From assembly GCF_000213785.1 (NCBI RefSeq), contig NC_015557.1, positions 496,001-560,000 of the forward strand: DNA of 64,000 nucleotides, in the 5' to 3' direction. The stretch's first letter is position 1. Each line of letters begins with the position of its first letter. A program made the translations under genes and the position numbers. The DNA comes from Hydrogenobaculum sp. 3684 (GTDB lineage: Bacteria; Aquificota; Aquificia; Aquificales; Aquificaceae). The notes beneath the pieces were generated by a model. It made no database searches. It saw only the letters and a program-made list of their open reading frames with translations, and was not told the DNA's origin. This document shows, in pieces, positions 23,841 through 32,991 of the stretch.

Positions 23841-25376
23841 TTAATCAAGTAAATTCTCCAACGAATCTTCTAAACATATTTTCGTATTATACCTATATTC
23901 ATCTTTTTCATAAGGAAAATCAGACCTAAAATGACAGCCTCTACTCTCTCTTCTTTTTAAGGCCCCTTGTAAAGTAGCGTAAGCTGACAAACTCACATCA
24001 AATATGACTTTATTTTTCTTTGTGGGCTTTGCCTCTATACAAAACTTTATAATCTCTCTTATCTTTTTAATGGCATAAAGAAGTCCCGCCTCTGTTCTTT
24101 CAAGACCAGCGTACTGCCACATCGTATTTTTTATTGTTTCAAAATATTGTTGGCAATCTGTATCTTTTGCTGTTGATCTTTGGTTTTTTGCTTTTAAAAG
24201 CTTAAAAGATCTTTTTGATAAAGCTATAGAATAAGCTGCCCTGTATCCAAAAACAACCCCTTCCAAAAGAGAGTTTGAGGCTAGTCTATTGGCTCCATGT
24301 ACTCTTGTGCTAGCTACTTCTCCTATGGCGTAAACACCATCTACGGTAGTTTCACCGTTCTCATCCGTTCTTATGCCACCTATATAATAGTGGGCTGCCG
24401 GTGTAATAGGAACAAGATCTTTGTACGGATCTAATCCATGCTCTATGAGAAAATTATATATAGTAGGAAATCTTGTTTTTATATCTACTTTAAGATTTCT
24501 CATATCAAGATAAACTTTGTTTCCTTTTAGCATCTCTCTATATATAGCCCTTGCCACCACATCACGAGGTTCTAGCTCGTTTACAAATCTTTCGTTGTTT
24601 TGATTTACCAGTATTGCACCTTCTCCCCTTACAGCTTCAGATATAAGGAGATTTGTATTTTCAAACACGGTAGGGTGAAATTGAACAAACTCGGGATTTT
24701 CTATTAAAAATCCTCTTCTTAGGGCTATTCCTATTACATCTGCCCTTGTTTTAAGGGGGTTTGACGTGTGAGAATACATAGAGGCTGCCCCGCCTGTGGC
24801 TAAAACTAAAAACCTTGATTTCCAAAAAACAAGCTCATCATTTTGTTCTACTATGCAACCTACCAAGGCGTTATCTTTTGTTATAATTTCTAAAAGCTCT
24901 CCTTCTAATATCCTTATATTTAACTCTTTGGCTTTCTTAAAAAGTGCTTCGTATATAGCTTTGCCAGTATAATCTTTTACTTTTAAAACTCTTTTGTAAG
25001 AATGGCCGCCTTCTATTGTGGTTTCAAAACTACCATCTTCTCTCTTGTCAAAATTAACACCGTAAAGCTCTAAATCCACTATGCGATTTGGACCTTCTTG
25101 AGCTAAAATCTCTATATTTTTTACATCTCCTAAGTTTCTCCCAGCCCTTAGCGTATCTAAAACATGCCAAGCAGTAGAATCTTCTTTGGATACAACGGCT
25201 GCTATTCCACCTTGAGAGTAGTAGGTGTTTCCAATGCCTCTTGTTATAATCACTGGGTCTAGTTTTAAGTTTTTAAGAGTAATGGCACAAAAAAGACCAG
25301 CTATACCACTCCCTATTACTATTATATCCGCTTCTTTGTTTGGTATAAAATCCGTATCAAAGTCAATATAATACAT
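23841..25376 (-). CDS. nadB: L-aspartate oxidase
   Basis: FAD enzyme of 511 residues converting L-aspartate to iminoaspartate, first step of NAD biosynthesis. Visible: FAD-binding IIVIGSGIAGLFCAI, YSQGGIAAV, the FHPTVF segment, ITPAAHYYIGGI and HGANRLASNSLLEG, all in the order of NadB, which is distinct from the succinate dehydrogenase flavoprotein at 60.4 kb by its lack of the covalent-FAD histidine. The C-terminal helical domain ends with RRESRGCHFRSDFP. It overlaps yvcK by 14 nt. Confidence 0.95.
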   Translation of the reverse strand: MYYIDFDTDFIPNKEADIIVIGSGIAGLFCAITLKNLKLDPVIITRGIGNTYYSQGGIAAVVSKEDSTAWHVLDTLRAGRNLGDVKNIEILAQEGPNRIVDLELYGVNFDKREDGSFETTIEGGHSYKRVLKVKDYTGKAIYEALFKKAKELNIRILEGELLEIITKDNALVGCIVEQNDELVFWKSRFLVLATGGAASMYSHTSNPLKTRADVIGIALRRGFLIENPEFVQFHPTVFENTNLLISEAVRGEGAILVNQNNERFVNELEPRDVVARAIYREMLKGNKVYLDMRNLKVDIKTRFPTIYNFLIEHGLDPYKDLVPITPAAHYYIGGIRTDENGETTVDGVYAIGEVASTRVHGANRLASNSLLEGVVFGYRAAYSIALSKRSFKLLKAKNQRSTAKDTDCQQYFETIKNTMWQYAGLERTEAGLLYAIKKIREIIKFCIEAKPTKKNKVIFDVSLSAYATLQGALKRRESRGCHFRSDFPYEKDEYRYNTKICLEDSLENLLD

Positions 25377-26337
25377 ACTTTCCCATCACCTGTTCTAATA
25401 AATTTGTTAATTTAATGGGGTCGTGTCTTACAAAAGATATATTTTCACTTATTAGATCTTCTGCATATACATCTATATTTTCTTTAGATATTTTTGCCAC
25501 ATCAGGTACAACTGGCTCTTGACCAGTAGCTATATACTTTTTCAAAATATCGTTTGGGGGCATCTTTGTATTTACTATTGCTACATCTATGCACTCTATT
25601 TGTGTAAATCTTTTAAACATGTTAATATGGTCATAAGCTGTATAATCATCTGTTTCTCCTGGTTGTGTCATGACGTTGCATATAAATATTTTTTTAGCTG
25701 GGGAGTTTTTTACGCTTTCTCTTATTTCTTTGATAAGAAGGTTTGGCACTATACTGGTATACAAACTACCAGGCCCAAATATTACAAAATCCGCACTTTC
25801 TATAGCCGCTATAGCCTCTATAGGTACAAAAGGATTTTCTGGTTCTATCCAGATATCTACTATATGGGCTTTTTTCTGCTTTCCGTAGTTTGTTATGTCT
25901 TCTTCGTTTTTTACTATAACTCCATCGCTAAACTTTGCCACAAGATCAACGCTATCTGTAGTGGAGGGTATAATACTTCCTTTCGTGTCCAATATCTTTG
26001 AAGTTAGCTTTATGGCCTCCACGAAGCTACCAGTTATTTCTGTAAGAGCCGTAAGAAATAAATTTCCAAATGCGTGATTCTCTAATCCTTCCCCTTTTAG
26101 TCTATGCTGAAAAAGTTTTTTCATTATCTCTTCGTGCTCTGATAAAGCCACTATACAGTTTCTTATATCCCCAGGAGCTGGTATGTTGTATATTTTCCTT
26201 AGCTTACCAGTGCTTCCACCACTATCTGCTACAGTAACTATAGCGTATAAATTATCTACAGTTCTTCCTACAAGTCTCTTAAGACCAGATAAAAGGCTTG
26301 ATAATCCGGTGCCTCCTCCTATGGCCACTATATTCAT
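25363..26337 (-). CDS. yvcK: YvcK/CofD-like gluconeogenesis factor
   Basis: Protein of 324 residues of the YvcK family, needed for growth on gluconeogenic carbon sources and for cell shape in Bacillus; binds UDP-sugars in that system. The signature MNIVAIGGGTGLSSLLSGLK, then VTVADSGGSTGKLR and PAPGDIRNCIVALS, and FGPGSLYTSIVPNLL are visible. Sequence alone leaves the true activity open. It overlaps mtnA by 4 nt and nadB by 14 nt in a compact four-gene operon. Confidence 0.92.
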   Translation of the reverse strand: MNIVAIGGGTGLSSLLSGLKRLVGRTVDNLYAIVTVADSGGSTGKLRKIYNIPAPGDIRNCIVALSEHEEIMKKLFQHRLKGEGLENHAFGNLFLTALTEITGSFVEAIKLTSKILDTKGSIIPSTTDSVDLVAKFSDGVIVKNEEDITNYGKQKKAHIVDIWIEPENPFVPIEAIAAIESADFVIFGPGSLYTSIVPNLLIKEIRESVKNSPAKKIFICNVMTQPGETDDYTAYDHINMFKRFTQIECIDVAIVNTKMPPNDILKKYIATGQEPVVPDVAKISKENIDVYAEDLISENISFVRHDPIKLTNLLEQVMGKYVLY

Positions 26338-27326
26338 ATTTGCTCCTTAAAGCTTTTTAAACTCTCAACATAAGGATAATATGCTATCCCCTTCTCTGTT
26401 ATTATAGCACTGATGTTTTGAGCTGGCGTTATATCAAAAGAATAGTTTATAGCTTCAGAATCTATAGGACCCACAAAAACATCTTTACATTTTAAAACTT
26501 CTTCTTTTGATCTTTCTTCTATAGGTATGTCTTTAAAAGACCCTGCGTTGAAATCTATTGTAGAAGTTGGAGCTACTACGTAAAAGGGAATGTTATAAGC
26601 TTTACAAGCCAAAGAGAGCATAAAAGTACCTATTTTGTTGGCTGTATCCCCGTTTGAAGCTATCCTATCTGCACCTACAAAAACAGCCTTTACTATGCCT
26701 CTTGATATAAGAAAAGGGGCTGAAGAATCCACTATTATTTTATAAGGTATATTTGATTTTAAAAGCTCAAAAGCAGTAAGCCTTGAACCCTGTAAATAAG
26801 GTCTTGTTTCATCCACTAAAACATAATCTATTTTACCCTGTTTGTAAAGCTCTTTTATAACACCAAGTGCTGTTCCTACACCAGCAGTAGCTAAAGCTCC
26901 GGTGTTGCAGTGTGTTAGTACAACAGATTTTTCTTTTATCAAAGAAGCCCCAAACTCTGACATTCTTTTATTTGCTTGTATATCTTCTTGCTCTATGTTT
27001 TTTGCCTCTTCTAAAAGATCTTTGTTTTCAAAATAAGCTTGTTTCATTCTTTTTAAAGCCCAAAACAAATTTACAGCGGTAGGTCTTGTATTTGATAATA
27101 TATCGTAAACCTTTTCCACATCTAAGCCTTCTTTTATACCAATATAAAATCCATATGCTGCCACACAACCTATAGCAGGTGCCCCTCTTACAAGCATGGC
27201 CTTTATAGCATAAGCCACATCCTCTACATTTTTTGCTTCAAAATAAACTTCTTCATGGGGAAGCTTTCTTTGGTCTAATATGTAGAGTATATCGTCTTTA
27301 AAATAAAAACTTTTTAACTCTAACAT
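26334..27326 (-). CDS. mtnA: Methylthioribose-1-phosphate isomerase
   Basis: Methionine-salvage enzyme of 330 residues isomerising 5-methylthioribose-1-phosphate to the ribulose form. Typical segments: LDQRKLPHEEVY, MLVRGAPAIGCVAAYG, LTHCNTGALATAGVGTALGV with the conserved cysteine, DETRPYLQGSRLTAFEL and VGADRIASNGDTANKIGT. The family overlaps with eIF2B-like proteins, but these blocks are specific for MtnA. It overlaps thrB by 7 nt and yvcK by 4 nt. No other methionine-salvage gene is in the window. Confidence 0.95.
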   Translation of the reverse strand: MLELKSFYFKDDILYILDQRKLPHEEVYFEAKNVEDVAYAIKAMLVRGAPAIGCVAAYGFYIGIKEGLDVEKVYDILSNTRPTAVNLFWALKRMKQAYFENKDLLEEAKNIEQEDIQANKRMSEFGASLIKEKSVVLTHCNTGALATAGVGTALGVIKELYKQGKIDYVLVDETRPYLQGSRLTAFELLKSNIPYKIIVDSSAPFLISRGIVKAVFVGADRIASNGDTANKIGTFMLSLACKAYNIPFYVVAPTSTIDFNAGSFKDIPIEERSKEEVLKCKDVFVGPIDSEAINYSFDITPAQNISAIITEKGIAYYPYVESLKSFKEQI

Positions 27327-28201
27327 ACTCTTGCTCCTTCTTTATCTACCGAAAGTATTTTATAAGTACCATCAACACCCTTTGATTTCAAAAACTCTAC
27401 ACAGGTTTTGCCGATAATCTCTTCATTTTCTAATGCAAAGATACCTATAGTGCTACCAGAACCGCTTATAAAAACTGCCTTTGCACCTCTATCGTAAGCT
27501 ATTTTTTCTATATTGTCGTAAAATGGTATCAAGCTTTTTCTATAAGGTTGATGAAGCTTGTCTTTCACAGCTTCTTTTAAAAGCTCAAAACGTTTTAAAA
27601 CAAGAGAGCTAAGCAGTAGATTTGATCTTTGTATGTTATAAATTGCGTCCTTTATATCTATTTTAGCTGGAAGTATCTTTCTTGCTTCTTCTGTGGATAT
27701 CTTTATGTCTGGTATAATAGCTATTATTTTTAGCTCTTCTGGAAAATCTATTGTATTAAAAAATGTTTGTTCTTCATCTTTTAAGCATACGTTAAACCCA
27801 CCTACCAAAGCTGGAACTAAATTATCAGGATGAGGTTCAAATTCGTAAGCTATTTTAAAAATATCTCTATAAGAAAGTTCTTTCTCATACAACAAACTAA
27901 AGGTTTTTATCGCTCCTATTATAGCACTACTGCTACTACCAAGCCCCCTTGAAAAAGGTATTTCAGTTTTTATCGTAATACTAACAGGCATTTCTTCTTC
28001 GTTAAAAATTTCTATACATCTTTTATACACTTTTAAAAAAAGATTTTCTTCTGGTTTTATATCTAAATCTATAAAAGATATAGAAAATGTTCTTGAGCTT
28101 TTAACATGAAAAACATTGTAAAGATTGACTGCCAGACCAAACGTATCAAAGCCAGCCCCTAAATTGCTCATAGAAGCCGGGACTTTTAGTATAAACTCCA
28201 T
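27320..28201 (-). CDS. thrB: Homoserine kinase
   Basis: GHMP-family kinase of 293 residues phosphorylating L-homoserine in threonine synthesis. N-terminal VPASMSNLGAGFDTFGLAV and the ATP-binding FSRGLGSSSSAIIGA, then HPDNLVPALVGGF and the C-terminal VFISGSGSTIGIFA motif are all visible. It is the first gene of the thrB-mtnA-yvcK-nadB operon; a TAATAT box lies 6 nt upstream of the ATG without an SD, so it may be leaderless. Threonine synthase is encoded separately at 52.4 kb. Confidence 0.95.
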   Translation of the reverse strand: MEFILKVPASMSNLGAGFDTFGLAVNLYNVFHVKSSRTFSISFIDLDIKPEENLFLKVYKRCIEIFNEEEMPVSITIKTEIPFSRGLGSSSSAIIGAIKTFSLLYEKELSYRDIFKIAYEFEPHPDNLVPALVGGFNVCLKDEEQTFFNTIDFPEELKIIAIIPDIKISTEEARKILPAKIDIKDAIYNIQRSNLLLSSLVLKRFELLKEAVKDKLHQPYRKSLIPFYDNIEKIAYDRGAKAVFISGSGSTIGIFALENEEIIGKTCVEFLKSKGVDGTYKILSVDKEGARVC

Positions 28202-28238
28202 CTTAAAATATTAACATATAAAACATTTTTATTCAATG

Positions 28239-28313
28239 AAATAAACAGTCATTTTTAATATTAGTATATATTTATATACTTTTATAAATATATTTTACAC
28301 AATAAATAAACAG
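28239..28313 (+). promoter_or_regulatory. Divergent regulatory region with repeated AAATAAACAG sites
   Basis: The 170-bp AT-rich gap between thrB and the sulfide operon contains AAATAAACAG twice (28239-28248 and 28304-28313), each followed by a CATTT-like stretch. Such spaced direct repeats suggest a regulator-binding region for the sulfide genes. No regulator gene is adjacent; the claim rests on the repeats only. Confidence 0.35.
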
Positions 28314-28371
28314 CATTTATTGAATAGTTAAGTCTTAGTTATAAAATTAAATAAAAAGACAGGAGGAAGTT

Positions 28372-28767
28372 ATGGGAAAATTAGCTTTCGTAATATCCAC
28401 TCAAGTTCATGAGAAAATTCAATTGGCCGCTATGATGGCCTCAATACACGCTACTGTAGGTGGAGAAGTTTTATTTTTTGTCTCCATGAACGGTGTTTTG
28501 GCTTTTCAAAAAGGTAAAGAGCTAAAAGACAGAATTATACCTGAGGGAGAATTTTCTAAACTTATGCTGAGTAAAAACGTTCCTAATTTTATAAATATAT
28601 TAAAACAAATAAAGATGCTTGGAGATGTAAAAATATACGCATGCTCTATGGCAATGGATGTTTTAGGATGGCATATGGAAGATTTGGAAGAGGGTTTGTT
28701 TGACGATGTTATAGGCCTTACATCTTTTTTTGATATGGCTGAAGATGCAAAAATTATTTTTGTATAA
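28372..28767 (+). CDS. DsrE-like sulfur-relay protein
   Basis: Protein of 131 residues of the DsrE/DsrF-like family, cytoplasmic sulfur-transfer proteins. It starts with the typical [23 protein letters not shown] strand-helix and has a conserved cysteine in [15 protein letters not shown], the site where persulfide would form. AGGAGGAAG precedes the ATG. It is the first gene of the dsrE-tusA-sqr-DUF1641 operon and is separated from tusA by 10 nt. Partner order suggests it passes sulfane sulfur produced by sulfide oxidation. Confidence 0.85.
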   Translation: MGKLAFVISTQVHEKIQLAAMMASIHATVGGEVLFFVSMNGVLAFQKGKELKDRIIPEGEFSKLMLSKNVPNFINILKQIKMLGDVKIYACSMAMDVLGWHMEDLEEGLFDDVIGLTSFFDMAEDAKIIFV

Positions 28768-28777
28768 GGAGGTTCAA

Positions 28778-29005
28778 ATGGCTGATAAGGTGATTGACGC
28801 CAGAGGAAGTTTTTGTCCGGGGCCCTTGATGGAGCTTATAGCCGCTATAAAGTCAAATCCCGTAGGCACTACTATAGAAGTATTATCTACCGACAAGGGA
28901 TCGGCAAAAGATATACCAGATTGGGTAAAAAAAGTAGGGCATGAGCTTGTGGGTGTAGAAGAAAAAGATGGATATTGGTCCATCGTCGTAAAAAAAACCA
29001 AGTAA
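28778..29005 (+). CDS. tusA: TusA-family sulfur carrier
   Basis: Small sulfur carrier of 75 residues. The motif [17 protein letters not shown] carries the persulfide-forming Cys13 in the CPxP context that defines TusA. An in-frame upstream ATG at 28730 lies inside dsrE; the ATG at 28778 was chosen because AAGGAGGT lies 5-6 nt before it. TusA accepts sulfur from, or hands it to, the DsrE-like protein; in sulfur oxidisers the final acceptor is often the sHdr or Dsr system, neither of which is in this window. Confidence 0.92.
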   Translation: MADKVIDARGSFCPGPLMELIAAIKSNPVGTTIEVLSTDKGSAKDIPDWVKKVGHELVGVEEKDGYWSIVVKKTK

Positions 29006-29026
29006 GCTAAAAAGGAGGTAAAGCAT

Positions 29027-30172
29027 ATGGCGAAGCACGTTGTAATAGTAGGTGGTGGAGTAGCTGGCACAATAATAGCTAATCTTTTGGCAAGAGGCTT
29101 AAAAGAGGAGCTCTCAAAGGCTGAAGTGGTTATAACCATGGTCAGCAAAGACGATAAGCATGTTTACCAACCGGGGTTTTTATATGTGCTCTTTGATAAA
29201 ATGAGACCAGATGAGCTTATGAGAGACCAAAGAAGCTTGTTGGCTCCTTCTATCATCTTCCACCACGATACTGTAGTAGGTATAGATCCAAAAGCTTGTG
29301 AAGTACATACGGAAAAAGGCAAAAAGCTAAAGTATGACTACCTTGTGATAGCCACAGGCTCAAGACCTATGCCAGAACTAATACCAGGGCTTAAAGAACA
29401 CGGAAATATGTTTTACACGTTAGAAAGCGCAATAGAGTTAAGAGAAAAACTCAGAAAGTTTGAAAAAGGTAGAATAGCAATAGCTATGGGAGTACCTCAC
29501 AAATGTCCAGTGGCTCCTTTTGAAGTAACGTTCATGCTTGACGATTATTTTAATAAGAAAGGTATTAGGGATAAAGTAGAAATATATTACACCTATCCTA
29601 TAGGCAGAATACACACATTAGAGCCAGTAGCCCAGTGGGGTGTGCCAGAGTTTGAAAGAAGAGGCATAAAATATGAAACGCTGTTTAACATGGAAAAAGT
29701 GGAAGCTCATAATGGTACTATAGCCGTTCATAGTGCAGAGGGCTCTACCGTTGAGTGCGATTTATTGATTACAATTCCACCCCACAGAGGAGCCCAAGCC
29801 ATTATAGATTCTGGTATTTCAAACGATGGCTGGGTACCAACGAATAGATACAGCCTAAAATATGAAGGTTACGAAAACGTTTACGTAGCTGGGGATACTA
29901 CCAATTTACCTATTTCAAAAGCAGGCTCTACCGCTCACTTTGAATCTGATGTGGTGGCTGACAACCTCATAGCTGAAATAAAAGAAGGTCATCCAGCCAG
30001 AGACTACGACGGTAAAGTCATGTGCTTTATAGAAACAGGTTTTGATAAAGGTACTTATATACACTTTAACTATACCACTCCACCAAGTCCTATGCCACCA
30101 TCCAAAATGATACACTGGTTGAAGTTAGGATATAACCGTATGTATTGGTTAACTGCAAGAGGTGTCTTGTAA
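29027..30172 (+). CDS. sqr: Sulfide:quinone oxidoreductase
   Basis: FAD enzyme of 381 residues, membrane-associated, oxidising sulfide to polysulfide or sulfane sulfur and passing electrons to quinone. Visible: VVIVGGGVAGTIIANLL (FAD), YLVIATGSRP, the catalytic cysteines Cys160 (HKCPVAPFE) and Cys333 (VMCFIETG), and VYVAGDTTNLPISKAGSTAH. The third cysteine found in some SQR types is absent, which suggests a type with two active cysteines. A strong AAAGGAGGT precedes the ATG. Neighbouring dsrE and tusA fit sulfide oxidation. Confidence 0.9.
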   Translation: MAKHVVIVGGGVAGTIIANLLARGLKEELSKAEVVITMVSKDDKHVYQPGFLYVLFDKMRPDELMRDQRSLLAPSIIFHHDTVVGIDPKACEVHTEKGKKLKYDYLVIATGSRPMPELIPGLKEHGNMFYTLESAIELREKLRKFEKGRIAIAMGVPHKCPVAPFEVTFMLDDYFNKKGIRDKVEIYYTYPIGRIHTLEPVAQWGVPEFERRGIKYETLFNMEKVEAHNGTIAVHSAEGSTVECDLLITIPPHRGAQAIIDSGISNDGWVPTNRYSLKYEGYENVYVAGDTTNLPISKAGSTAHFESDVVADNLIAEIKEGHPARDYDGKVMCFIETGFDKGTYIHFNYTTPPSPMPPSKMIHWLKLGYNRMYWLTARGVL

Positions 30173-30183
30173 GGAGGGATTTT

Positions 30184-31044
30184 ATGGAAGAGGTATTGGG
30201 AGTAGCTACAAACGCTTTGACAGACTCAATGGTGGAAAGGCTTGTAAGCAGTGTATCCACCATAGCAGAGTTATCTGATGCAATAGCCTCTTCTAAACTC
30301 CTCAATACGATAGACAAGCTATCCAAAAACGCCGAAACCTTAGAATCTTCTTTGGATGCTGTATTTGGGCTTTTATCGGCTATAAATACAATGAACAACG
30401 CTTTTACCGATTCTATGTTAGAAAGACTTACAGCTAGCTTGTCAAAAATCGTGGAGCTTACAGATTATATATCAAATTCCCAGCTTATGGAGGTTATAGA
30501 AAAAATAGCTAAAAACGCAGATGCCCTAAATAAATCTATAGACGCCATAATAAGCTTTTCCAATACTTTGGCGGTGATTGATAACGCTTTTACCGATTCT
30601 ATGTTAGAAAGACTTGTCTCTTTTATGGCAGAACTGGGTGAGCTCACAGACGAGGTTAGATTGGCTGAGTTAAAATCTATGATACCAATGTTGACCACTT
30701 TGGCTAAAGACGGAGGCATGGAAGCTCTTATAGATACTGCAAAAGCACTCGTTGCCGTAAGAAATGCCCTCTCTGATTCTATGCTTGAAAGGGTGGCATC
30801 CGTTGTGGTGGATACTATAGACTACTTTGCTTCTTTAAGAGCCCAAAGTATAGGTAGTTATTTGCTTGAATCTATCAATCAAACCACCAAGGAGTTTTCA
30901 CAGAAAGAACAAAAACCAAGCGTATTTGGTGTCTTAAAAGAACTAAAAGACCCTCAAACACTGCAAAGCATTATGTTTGTGCTAGCTCTTATAAAGAATA
31001 TGCCTCAAGGGCTTGCCAAAGCTACCGGATGTAAAACTTGCTAA
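30184..31044 (+). CDS. DUF1641 protein with four tandem repeats
   Basis: Protein of 286 residues of the DUF1641 family, commonly found after SQR. Four tandem units, each with NA(F/L)(T/S)DSM(L/V)ER, start near residues 10, 80, 140 and 198; helical, no membrane segment obvious except a hydrophobic C-terminal part. It ends with a CKTC tail. Most family members are shorter, so repeat expansion is likely. ATG at 30184 was chosen because AAGGAGGG lies just upstream. A role in anchoring or regulating SQR is inference. Confidence 0.78.
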   Translation: MEEVLGVATNALTDSMVERLVSSVSTIAELSDAIASSKLLNTIDKLSKNAETLESSLDAVFGLLSAINTMNNAFTDSMLERLTASLSKIVELTDYISNSQLMEVIEKIAKNADALNKSIDAIISFSNTLAVIDNAFTDSMLERLVSFMAELGELTDEVRLAELKSMIPMLTTLAKDGGMEALIDTAKALVAVRNALSDSMLERVASVVVDTIDYFASLRAQSIGSYLLESINQTTKEFSQKEQKPSVFGVLKELKDPQTLQSIMFVLALIKNMPQGLAKATGCKTC

Positions 31045-31057
31045 TAATATTTTAAAC

Positions 31058-31078
31058 ACCGTCCCTCTAAGGGACGGT
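31058..31078. terminator. Hairpin terminator between the sulfide operon and the peroxiredoxin gene
   Basis: ACCGTCCCT (31058-31066) and AGGGACGGT (31070-31078) form a 9-bp stem with a 3-nt loop, between two convergent genes. Short T-rich runs on both sides suggest it works in both directions, more weakly on the plus strand. Confidence 0.75.
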
Positions 31079-31088
31079 ATATGAGTTT

Positions 31089-31691
31089 TTAAGAGTTCAA
31101 AGCCTCGTAGACTTTACCTACCAAAGCTTCTGATGGTTTTAAGGTTTTAGCACCTTCTTGCCACTTTGCAGGGCATGCTTCATCTGGATGGCTCATAAGA
31201 TATATATTTGCTTTTATTTTTCTTAATAGCTCATCAGCGTTTCTTCCTACGTTATAGAAGTTTACCTCTGATGCTACCAACTTACCATCTGGATTTATAA
31301 TAAAAGTACCTCTTAATGCAAGTCCGGTGTTTTCATCATACACTGCAAAAAGCCTTGAAACCTTACCAGTAGGATCTGCTCCCATTTGGAATTTTATGCC
31401 TTCTAAAAGCTTTTCATCCCTGGCCCAAGCTAAATGTACATACTTTGTATCTGTGCTAACAGATACCAATTCTACACCACTTTTTTCCAGCTCATCTTGG
31501 ATGTTCTTAAGGTCGGCAAGCTCTGTGGGACATACAAACGTGTAATCTGCTGGATAAAAGAAAAGCACAGTCCATTTTTTGTTTGCCTTAGCCTCTGCTA
31601 AGCTAAATTTTCCGAAGGATCCGGTCTTTGGATTGTAGGTCTCCATTTCAAAATCTGGCACCATCATACCAACATGAACATGTTCTGACAT
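31089..31691 (-). CDS. ahpC: Peroxiredoxin (AhpC/Prx1 type)
   Basis: Typical 2-Cys peroxiredoxin of 200 residues that reduces peroxides. The peroxidatic cysteine is in FYPADYTFVCPTEL and the resolving cysteine in HPDEACPAKW near the C-terminus; RGTFIINPDGKL is also present. Cytoplasmic. It has its own promoter region with a perfect 8-1-8 palindrome (31714-31730) that resembles PerR/Fur boxes, and GGAGGTAAG as SD. No AhpF is adjacent; reduction may go through the thioredoxin system at 48 kb. Confidence 0.95.
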   Translation of the reverse strand: MSEHVHVGMMVPDFEMETYNPKTGSFGKFSLAEAKANKKWTVLFFYPADYTFVCPTELADLKNIQDELEKSGVELVSVSTDTKYVHLAWARDEKLLEGIKFQMGADPTGKVSRLFAVYDENTGLALRGTFIINPDGKLVASEVNFYNVGRNADELLRKIKANIYLMSHPDEACPAKWQEGAKTLKPSEALVGKVYEALNS

Positions 31692-31713
31692 ATTCTTACC
31701 TCCTAAATAAGAT

Positions 31714-31730
31714 TTATTATTAAATAATAA
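31714..31730. promoter_or_regulatory. PerR/Fur-like palindrome upstream of ahpC
   Basis: TTATTATT-A-AATAATAA is a perfect 17-bp inverted repeat with the spacing of PerR/Fur boxes, 22 nt upstream of the ahpC ATG and overlapping the probable -10. The Fur-family protein at 44.7 kb is a candidate binder (inference). Confidence 0.55.
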
Positions 31731-31757
31731 TAATTTTAAATTATAAAAACAATGATA

Positions 31758-31901
31758 TTAATCAAATTCATCCTTTTTCTCAACGTTTTCTTTCTTTAAG
31801 CTTTTAATAAAAACAAAGCCTATTATGCCAAAAAACAATAAAAAAGCCCATACAATATTTATTAGAAACAACTTTGAATTTCCAGACAGATTTTGTATCA
31901 T
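31758..31901 (-). CDS. 47-residue single-pass membrane protein, coupled to pilT
   Basis: Small ORF whose ATG overlaps the pilT stop (ATGA), so it is translated by coupling. The sequence has one transmembrane segment (about residues 12-31: [20 protein letters not shown]) and a charged C-terminus ([12 protein letters not shown]). No family is recognised. It is followed by the ahpC promoter. The hydrophobic profile and start overlap support a real gene rather than chance. Confidence 0.65.
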   Translation of the reverse strand: MIQNLSGNSKLFLINIVWAFLLFFGIIGFVFIKSLKKENVEKKDEFD

Positions 31902-32971
31902 GTTATACCTTGCATCTTTAATACCATGTCCTGAGGTTTGGATGCATGTAAAAGTGCTGTTTCTTTCGATATAATACCTTTGTTATATAGCTCCAACAAA
32001 TGCGTATCAAAATCCTGTGTACCATATGCTGCTTTGTTGCGCCTTAAAAGCTCTGGTATTTCATCTAACCTTGTAGGATCTAACAATATATCTTTTACAG
32101 CACCTACATTTAGAAGAATTTCTATCGCTGGAATTACTCCAGGTTTATCAACTCTTGGCAAAAGCCTTTGGCTAAAAATAGCTACAAGAGAGCCCGCTAA
32201 CATGAGCTTTATTTGTTCTCTCATCTCCAGTGGAAACATACCTATAAATCTATTTATAGTTTCTTTTGCATCTATTGTATGAAGCGTAGAAAAAACAAGG
32301 TGCCCGGTTTCAGCGGCTTGAAGAGCTATTAGAGCGGTTTCTGTGTCCCTTATTTCACCTACAAGTATTACATCCGGGTCCTCTCTTAAAGCAGCTCTTA
32401 AACCAGTGGAAAAAGACATGGTATCAAGCCCAACTTCTCTTTGGACTACGAAAGATTTTTTATCTTTATAAACGTATTCTATCGGATCTTCTATGGTTAT
32501 AATTGTTCTATCGTAAACCTCGTTTATCCTATCTATTAACGAAGCAAGTGTTGTAGATTTACCACTGCCAGTAGGCCCAGTCACCAGTATAATACCTTTT
32601 GTATACTTTAGTACAACATCTTGCATTACCTTTGGCAGGTTTATCTCTTCTGGGTGAGGTATAAAGTTTGATAACACCCTTAGAGCTATGGCAGTATGTC
32701 CTTTTTGCTTGTATATGTTTACCCTATATCTTGAAAAATCTGTTTCATATGATATGTCTATTTCTCCTTTTTCTTGAAATTCGTTTAGCTTGGCTGGGTA
32801 CTTTTTTGTAAGCTCCTGCACAATATTTTGCATATCCTGTTCTGTGATTGCTTGTAAAGACTCCTCTTGATATAGTTTTTTGTGGGATCTAAAAAACGGT
32901 TTTTCACCTACTTTTAGGTGAATATCCGAGGCCGAAGCTTCTTTGGCTTTTGACAATATTTCTAAAAGCAT
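31898..32971 (-). CDS. pilT: Type IV pilus retraction ATPase PilT
   Basis: Hexameric ATPase of 357 residues that retracts type IV pili. Visible: the N-terminal [11 protein letters not shown], Walker [14 protein letters not shown], the Asp-box [26 protein letters not shown] and [14 protein letters not shown], all PilT-like. The C-terminus lacks long extensions. TATAAT (32983-32978) ends 6 nt before the ATG and no SD exists, so a leaderless mRNA is predicted. The small membrane ORF overlaps its stop. Confidence 0.95.
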   Translation of the reverse strand: MLLEILSKAKEASASDIHLKVGEKPFFRSHKKLYQEESLQAITEQDMQNIVQELTKKYPAKLNEFQEKGEIDISYETDFSRYRVNIYKQKGHTAIALRVLSNFIPHPEEINLPKVMQDVVLKYTKGIILVTGPTGSGKSTTLASLIDRINEVYDRTIITIEDPIEYVYKDKKSFVVQREVGLDTMSFSTGLRAALREDPDVILVGEIRDTETALIALQAAETGHLVFSTLHTIDAKETINRFIGMFPLEMREQIKLMLAGSLVAIFSQRLLPRVDKPGVIPAIEILLNVGAVKDILLDPTRLDEIPELLRRNKAAYGTQDFDTHLLELYNKGIISKETALLHASKPQDMVLKMQGIT

Positions 32972-32977
32972 ATGAAT

Positions 32978-32983
32978 ATTATA
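32978..32983 (-). promoter_or_regulatory. -10 box of pilT, predicts a leaderless mRNA
   Basis: TATAAT on the minus strand with 6 nt to the pilT start codon. The region lies between the xer stop and pilT, without an SD. Confidence 0.6.
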
Positions 32984-32991
32984 TCATAGCG

